Below, in pieces: positions 4,273 to 6,975 of a stretch of DNA of 6,975 bases (the stretch's first letter is position 1; each line of letters begins with the position of its first letter). The notes below the pieces were generated by a model that made no database searches, had not been told where the DNA came from, and saw only the letters and a program-made list of their open reading frames with translations. Both the position numbers and the translations under genes were made by a program. This DNA comes from Pseudorhodobacter sp. (lineage in GTDB: Bacteria > Pseudomonadota > Alphaproteobacteria > Rhodobacterales > Rhodobacteraceae): assembly GCA_014378345.1 (NCBI GenBank), contig JACMNW010000295.1, forward strand, positions 1-6,975, in the 5' to 3' direction.

Positions 4273-5607
4273 TTACATTTCGTCCAGCGCTTCGATCGCC
4301 TTTTGCAAATTCTCTTTGCTGACAACTTTATCGGTTACTTCAGCGCCCGCCACGATGAAATCAACAACCTTGTCTTCAAAAATCGGCGCGCGCAACTGCT
4401 GCTGCATCTGCGGATTTTTCTGCACAAAATCGAAATACGCCCGCTCTTGCCCTGGGTATTGACGCGCTTGCGCCAACACGGCTTGGGTCATTTCAGCGTC
4501 GGTCACTGTGACTTCAGCCTTGCGACCAATTTCAGCCAACAACAGCCCAAGACGCACGCGGCGGATCGCCAGCGTTTTATGCTCTTCAGTCGTTTCTACC
4601 GACCCGTGGTTGTGATCGTGCACTTCGGGGTTTTCTTCATGCCACAACTGGTGCGCAATTTGGGCAGCTTCTGCGTCCACCAAAGATGCGGGCAGATCAA
4701 ACTTTACCATCGCGTCCAACTGGTCCAATAACGACCGCTTCATCACCGCGCGGGCGGCCCCTTTGTATTCCGTCTCCAGCCGTTCTGCGATCTGGCCCTT
4801 CAAGGCTGCCAGATCTTCGGCGCCGTATTTCTTGGCCAATTCATCATCAATCTCGGCCTCTTTCGGGCCTTTCACAGCTTTAACAGTGCAGGCGAATACC
4901 GCAGCCTTGCCAGCCAAGTTCTTAGCGCCGTATTCCGCCGGGAAATCCACATTCACCGTCACTTCGTCGCCAGCCTTTGCCCCGACAAGCTGCCCCTCAA
5001 AACCGGGGATGAACGAATTTGACCCCAGAACCAGCGGGTAATCTTCCGCCGTGCCACCATCAAACAATTCGCCGTCAACCGATCCTTTGAAGTCGATCAC
5101 GATCTGGTCGCCGTCCTTGGCTTTTGATCCTTTCTTGCGGTCTTCAAAAGACTGCGACGATGTGGCCAAATTCTTCAGAGCCTCACCAACGGCCGCGTCC
5201 TCGGCTTTCACCGACAAACGGTCCAGCTTAACCTTGCTGCTATCAAAGTCAGGGATAGGTGGCAGGGCTTCATAGGTCATCTCGACCACAACATCCTGCC
5301 CCTCAGCCCACGATTCGCCGCCCTGCATTTTTACATCAGGCTGCATTGCCGGGCGGTCGCCCGTCGCCTCAAAATGGCCCTTCATAGCACCGTCGATGGC
5401 ATCTTGCATCGCATCGCCCATCAGGCGCGGCGCATGTTGCTTTTTCAGCATCGCCATCGGGACTTTGCCCTTACGAAAGCCCTTCATTTCGATCTCTGGC
5501 TGCGCCTCGACCAGCTTTTCCATAACTTTGGCATCCAATTCAGCCGCCGTCAGGGTGATCGTGTAGGCGCGCTTCAGGCCTTCATTCAGGGTCTCAGTAA
5601 CCTGCAT
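4273..5607 (-). CDS. tig: Trigger factor (ribosome-bound chaperone and prolyl isomerase)
   Basis: Trigger factor docks beside the peptide exit tunnel and shields nascent chains, and it has prolyl cis/trans isomerase activity. The 444-residue protein shows all three family domains. The N-terminal ribosome-binding domain has the signature GFRKGKVP at 43-50. The FKBP-like isomerase domain spans about 165-245 with IVIDFKGSVDGELFDGG and FIPGFEGQLVGAKAGDEVTV. The C-terminal chaperone domain runs to LDEM at 444. A short His-rich stretch, HDHNH at 330-334, lies in the C-terminal domain. I chose ATG 5607 (MQVTETLNEG) because GAGGA at 5619-5615 precedes it by seven bases; the longer open frame to 5658 merely translates the end of the tRNA gene. 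Length is close to the usual 430-450. It follows tRNA-Leu by 21 bases and probably shares its transcript. Confidence 0.97.
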   Translation of the reverse strand: MQVTETLNEGLKRAYTITLTAAELDAKVMEKLVEAQPEIEMKGFRKGKVPMAMLKKQHAPRLMGDAMQDAIDGAMKGHFEATGDRPAMQPDVKMQGGESWAEGQDVVVEMTYEALPPIPDFDSSKVKLDRLSVKAEDAAVGEALKNLATSSQSFEDRKKGSKAKDGDQIVIDFKGSVDGELFDGGTAEDYPLVLGSNSFIPGFEGQLVGAKAGDEVTVNVDFPAEYGAKNLAGKAAVFACTVKAVKGPKEAEIDDELAKKYGAEDLAALKGQIAERLETEYKGAARAVMKRSLLDQLDAMVKFDLPASLVDAEAAQIAHQLWHEENPEVHDHNHGSVETTEEHKTLAIRRVRLGLLLAEIGRKAEVTVTDAEMTQAVLAQARQYPGQERAYFDFVQKNPQMQQQLRAPIFEDKVVDFIVAGAEVTDKVVSKENLQKAIEALDEM

Positions 5608-5628
5608 CTCGTCGTCCTCTATGTTACT

Positions 5629-5713
5629 TGGTGCGGGTAGAGGGACTTGAACCCCCACGCCTCGCGGCGCCAGAACCTAAATCTGGTGCGTCTGCCAATT
5701 TCGCCATACCCGC
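5629..5713 (-). tRNA. tRNA-Leu (anticodon UAG), CCA encoded
   Basis: Read on the minus strand from 5713, the 85-base gene folds as a class II tRNA. The acceptor stem GCGGGTA (5713-5707) pairs perfectly with TACCCGC (5639-5633), followed by discriminator A and an encoded CCA (5631-5629). The anticodon stem CCAGA/TCTGG encloses the loop TTTAGGT, giving anticodon TAG at 5679-5677, which reads CUA and probably other CUN leucine codons. A long variable arm (CGCC-GCGA-GGCG) and a TTCAAGT T-loop complete the leucine-type fold. The gene ends 21 bases before tig, so tRNA processing would release the tig message. I saw no convincing promoter in the 100 bases upstream. Confidence 0.97.
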
Positions 5714-5897
5714 GTGACCTCCAAAACGACAGGCCAGCTTTTCAGCACGGCTCACCACTTTGGAAATTCGCGCCCTTCTAACAAGCTTGGCGGCAGGATG
5801 CGAGAGGAAAAATCGCCCGCAAAATATCACTTGCGCTCCGCATTGCTGCCGCAATCTGGCGTGCATGTCAGGCATATCAAGCCCAGAGGCAAAACCG

Positions 5898-6377
5898 ATG
5901 TCCAGCGTACACCGTACCCAATTCTCAGATATGTCACCCGCCGTGCAAAAGACTGCTGGCTTGGTTGCAGGCACCCGCGTGATGACCGCGGATGGCGAGT
6001 TGCCCGTTGAATACCTGTCCCCCGGCGACCGCATTGCTACCCGCGCCGGTACCCGGATTTTAGAGGCTGTTGCCATTCGGGTGGACCGCGATGTCCAGAT
6101 GGTGCGTATCAAGGCAAGCTCGTTAGGTTTTGATCGCCCTAGTGAAGAGACGTTGCTGCCGTTGCATCAGTTGATTTTGATCCGCGATTGGCGCGCCCAA
6201 GCACTTTACGGGGCGCCGCAGGCTTTGGTTGCAGCGGGTCGTCTGGCCGACGGCGACTATATGTCAATTGAAACGGTCGCTATCGCCCGCGTGTTCACGT
6301 TGCAATTTGCAGATGACGTCGTTATCTATGCCGACGGCCTGGAGATTGCTTGCATGCGTGAGACCGTTACCGCCTGA
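5898..6377 (+). CDS. Degenerate Hint-domain protein (Hint_2-like)
   Basis: The 159-residue protein is a single Hint-like (Hedgehog/intein) domain of the Hint_2 kind often found in Rhodobacteraceae, usually at the end of larger secreted proteins. The diagnostic segment is AGTRVMTADGELPVEYLSPG at 24-43, matching the family pattern of GT, T, G, PVE, L and GD. LLPLHQLILIRDW (86-98) matches the block with the conserved His, here residue 90. The position where active members carry Cys, just before the first motif, reads GLVAGT, and the late block RVFTLQFADDVVIYADGLE (131-149) lacks the His residues expected there. Self-cleavage or splicing is therefore unlikely. The ATG at 5898 has AGAGG at 5885-5889; an open frame reaches back to 5760 but has no family similarity. 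Two stops (TGA, TAG) end it in tandem. No other domain or signal peptide is visible. Confidence 0.8.
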   Translation: MSSVHRTQFSDMSPAVQKTAGLVAGTRVMTADGELPVEYLSPGDRIATRAGTRILEAVAIRVDRDVQMVRIKASSLGFDRPSEETLLPLHQLILIRDWRAQALYGAPQALVAAGRLADGDYMSIETVAIARVFTLQFADDVVIYADGLEIACMRETVTA

Positions 6378-6392
6378 TAGCAAACTTCCGAT

Positions 6393-6404
6393 TTCTGCGC
6401 AGAA
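6393..6404. other. Short palindrome in the gap between convergent genes
   Basis: TTCTGC (6393-6398) is followed directly by GCAGAA (6399-6404), a perfect 12-base palindrome in the 38-base space between the Hint-gene stop and the dehydratase stop. It could help stop transcripts from both sides, but the stem would be very short and T-tails are minimal (ATTT). No better terminator is visible here. Confidence 0.3.
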
Positions 6405-6415
6405 TTTGGCGCGCC

Positions 6416-6975
6416 CTAAAGCCCCAAGGCGCGAAACACCTTTGGCAGCTCCTCCGCCAAATCCTCGGCAGTCAACCCCGGCCCGAAACTGCGCGCGCAT
6501 TCCACATGCAACCAAGCCGCCGTTTCCGCCGCTTGCATGGGGGCAAAACCGCGTGCCAGCAACCCGGCGATGAACCCTGCCAACACATCGCCTGATCCCG
6601 CCGTGGCAAGCCACGGGGCCGCGCGGTCGTAATGGGCGGAGTTGATGGAACAGCGCCCGGACGGGTCGGCAATCACGGTATCAGGGCCTTTGAACAGCAC
6701 CACACAGCCTGCGCGCGCGGCAGCCTCACGGGTAGCATCGACCTTGGAATAGGCTGGGCCTGTGGTCGCGGGCGCGTTGAGTTTTGCCGCGATGTCGGGG
6801 AACAGGCGAGCAAATTCCCCGGCATGGGGGGTGAGGATGCAGTTGGGGTGCAGGGCCGCGAACAGGTCGGGGTGGCGCGACAGGATGGTCAGGCCGTCGG
6901 CGTCAAAGACGGTAGGGCAATTGTCTTGAGTGTCCGCGCTTTTCATCAAGACCCCCTGCCCCAACCCCTCCCCGC
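6416..6975 (-). CDS. nnrD: (S)-NAD(P)HX dehydratase domain, C-terminal part (cut by right edge)
   Basis: This enzyme removes water from hydrated NADH or NADPH (NAD(P)HX), using ADP or ATP, to regenerate usable cofactor. The 185 complete codons visible belong to the ribokinase-like dehydratase domain. In order they show GEGLG, equivalent to the family's GPGLG motif, at the edge, VFDADGLTIL, LTPHAGEFARLFPDIA, VVLFKGPDTVIADPSG and the catalytic/nucleotide-binding segment PWLATAGSGDVLAGFIAGLL. The reading frame is open to the right edge, so the start is outside. In most proteobacteria this domain is fused behind an NAD(P)HX epimerase (NnrE) domain, which would lie beyond the window; that cannot be confirmed. 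The internal TTG at 6964 is not a credible start because the family motif extends upstream. Its stop (TAG, 6418-6416) faces the Hint gene. Confidence 0.93.
   Translation of the reverse strand, partial: GEGLGQGVLMKSADTQDNCPTVFDADGLTILSRHPDLFAALHPNCILTPHAGEFARLFPDIAAKLNAPATTGPAYSKVDATREAAARAGCVVLFKGPDTVIADPSGRCSINSAHYDRAAPWLATAGSGDVLAGFIAGLLARGFAPMQAAETAAWLHVECARSFGPGLTAEDLAEELPKVFRALGL

Noticed and set aside
5608..5658. Seventeen extra N-terminal residues on trigger factor (start at 5658)
   Set aside because: The extension MGVQVPLPAP is the translated 3' end of tRNA-Leu; the ATG at 5607 has a good ribosome binding site and the normal family N-terminus.
5760..5897. Upstream start for the Hint-domain gene adding 46 residues
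   Set aside because: The added segment is Cys-rich with no similarity to the family, and AGAGG at 5885-5889 points to the ATG at 5898.
5624..6112. Minus-strand open frame ending in MAKLADAPDLGSGA
   Set aside because: This is the well-known false protein obtained by translating a tRNA-Leu gene; the remainder lies opposite the Hint gene and has no family character.
1..6975. CRISPR array, insertion sequence, prophage or toxin-antitoxin module
   Set aside because: No regularly spaced direct repeats, transposase, integrase or phage-like frames and no toxin/antitoxin pair were seen on either strand.

Overview
The window looks like core chromosome from an alphaproteobacterium, most probably of the Rhodobacteraceae/Roseobacter group. 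The pointers are moderately GC-rich DNA, the cluster of fabD next to rpsF-rpsR-rplI, long low-complexity tails on ribosomal proteins bS6 and bL9, a stand-alone Hint-domain protein, and an intergenic GC-rich repeat of a kind I remember from roseobacter genomes. No database search was possible, so the taxonomic call is inference.

Layout from left to right. (1) The N-terminal 90 codons of fabD on the minus strand run off the left edge. (2) A 1 kb stretch without an intact gene follows. It holds a G-rich quadruplex-like tract, a possible pair of overlapping divergent promoters, a clearly decayed gene (499-983), a repeat/terminator (1001-1074) and the leader of the ribosomal protein operon. (3) The rpsF-rpsR-rplI operon (1309-2626) ends in a strong intrinsic terminator (2641-2678). 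(4) A ten-helix EamA/DMT transporter (2754-3707) and a small predicted membrane-anchored protein of unknown function (3865-4194) lie on the plus strand. (5) tRNA-Leu(UAG) and tig lie on the minus strand only 21 nt apart and probably share a transcript ending at the hairpin 4222-4247. (6) A degenerate Hint-domain protein on the plus strand (5898-6377) converges with the C-terminal (S)-NAD(P)HX dehydratase domain (6416 to the right edge, minus strand).

Functionally the region is mostly housekeeping: fatty-acid synthesis (FabD), small and large ribosomal subunit proteins, nascent-chain folding (trigger factor) beside a leucine tRNA, and repair of damaged nicotinamide cofactors. The accessory-looking pieces are the pseudogene, the DMT transporter, the small anchored protein and the Hint protein.

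I did not find a convincing new biological system. The items most worth a second look are the rpsF leader hairpin with an unpaired CCG (a candidate S6:S18 autoregulatory site), the decayed gene whose translation can be followed across two frameshifts and two stops, the Hint domain that has lost its usual Cys and C-terminal His positions, a palindromic operator-like site before the transporter, and two G-quadruplex motifs.
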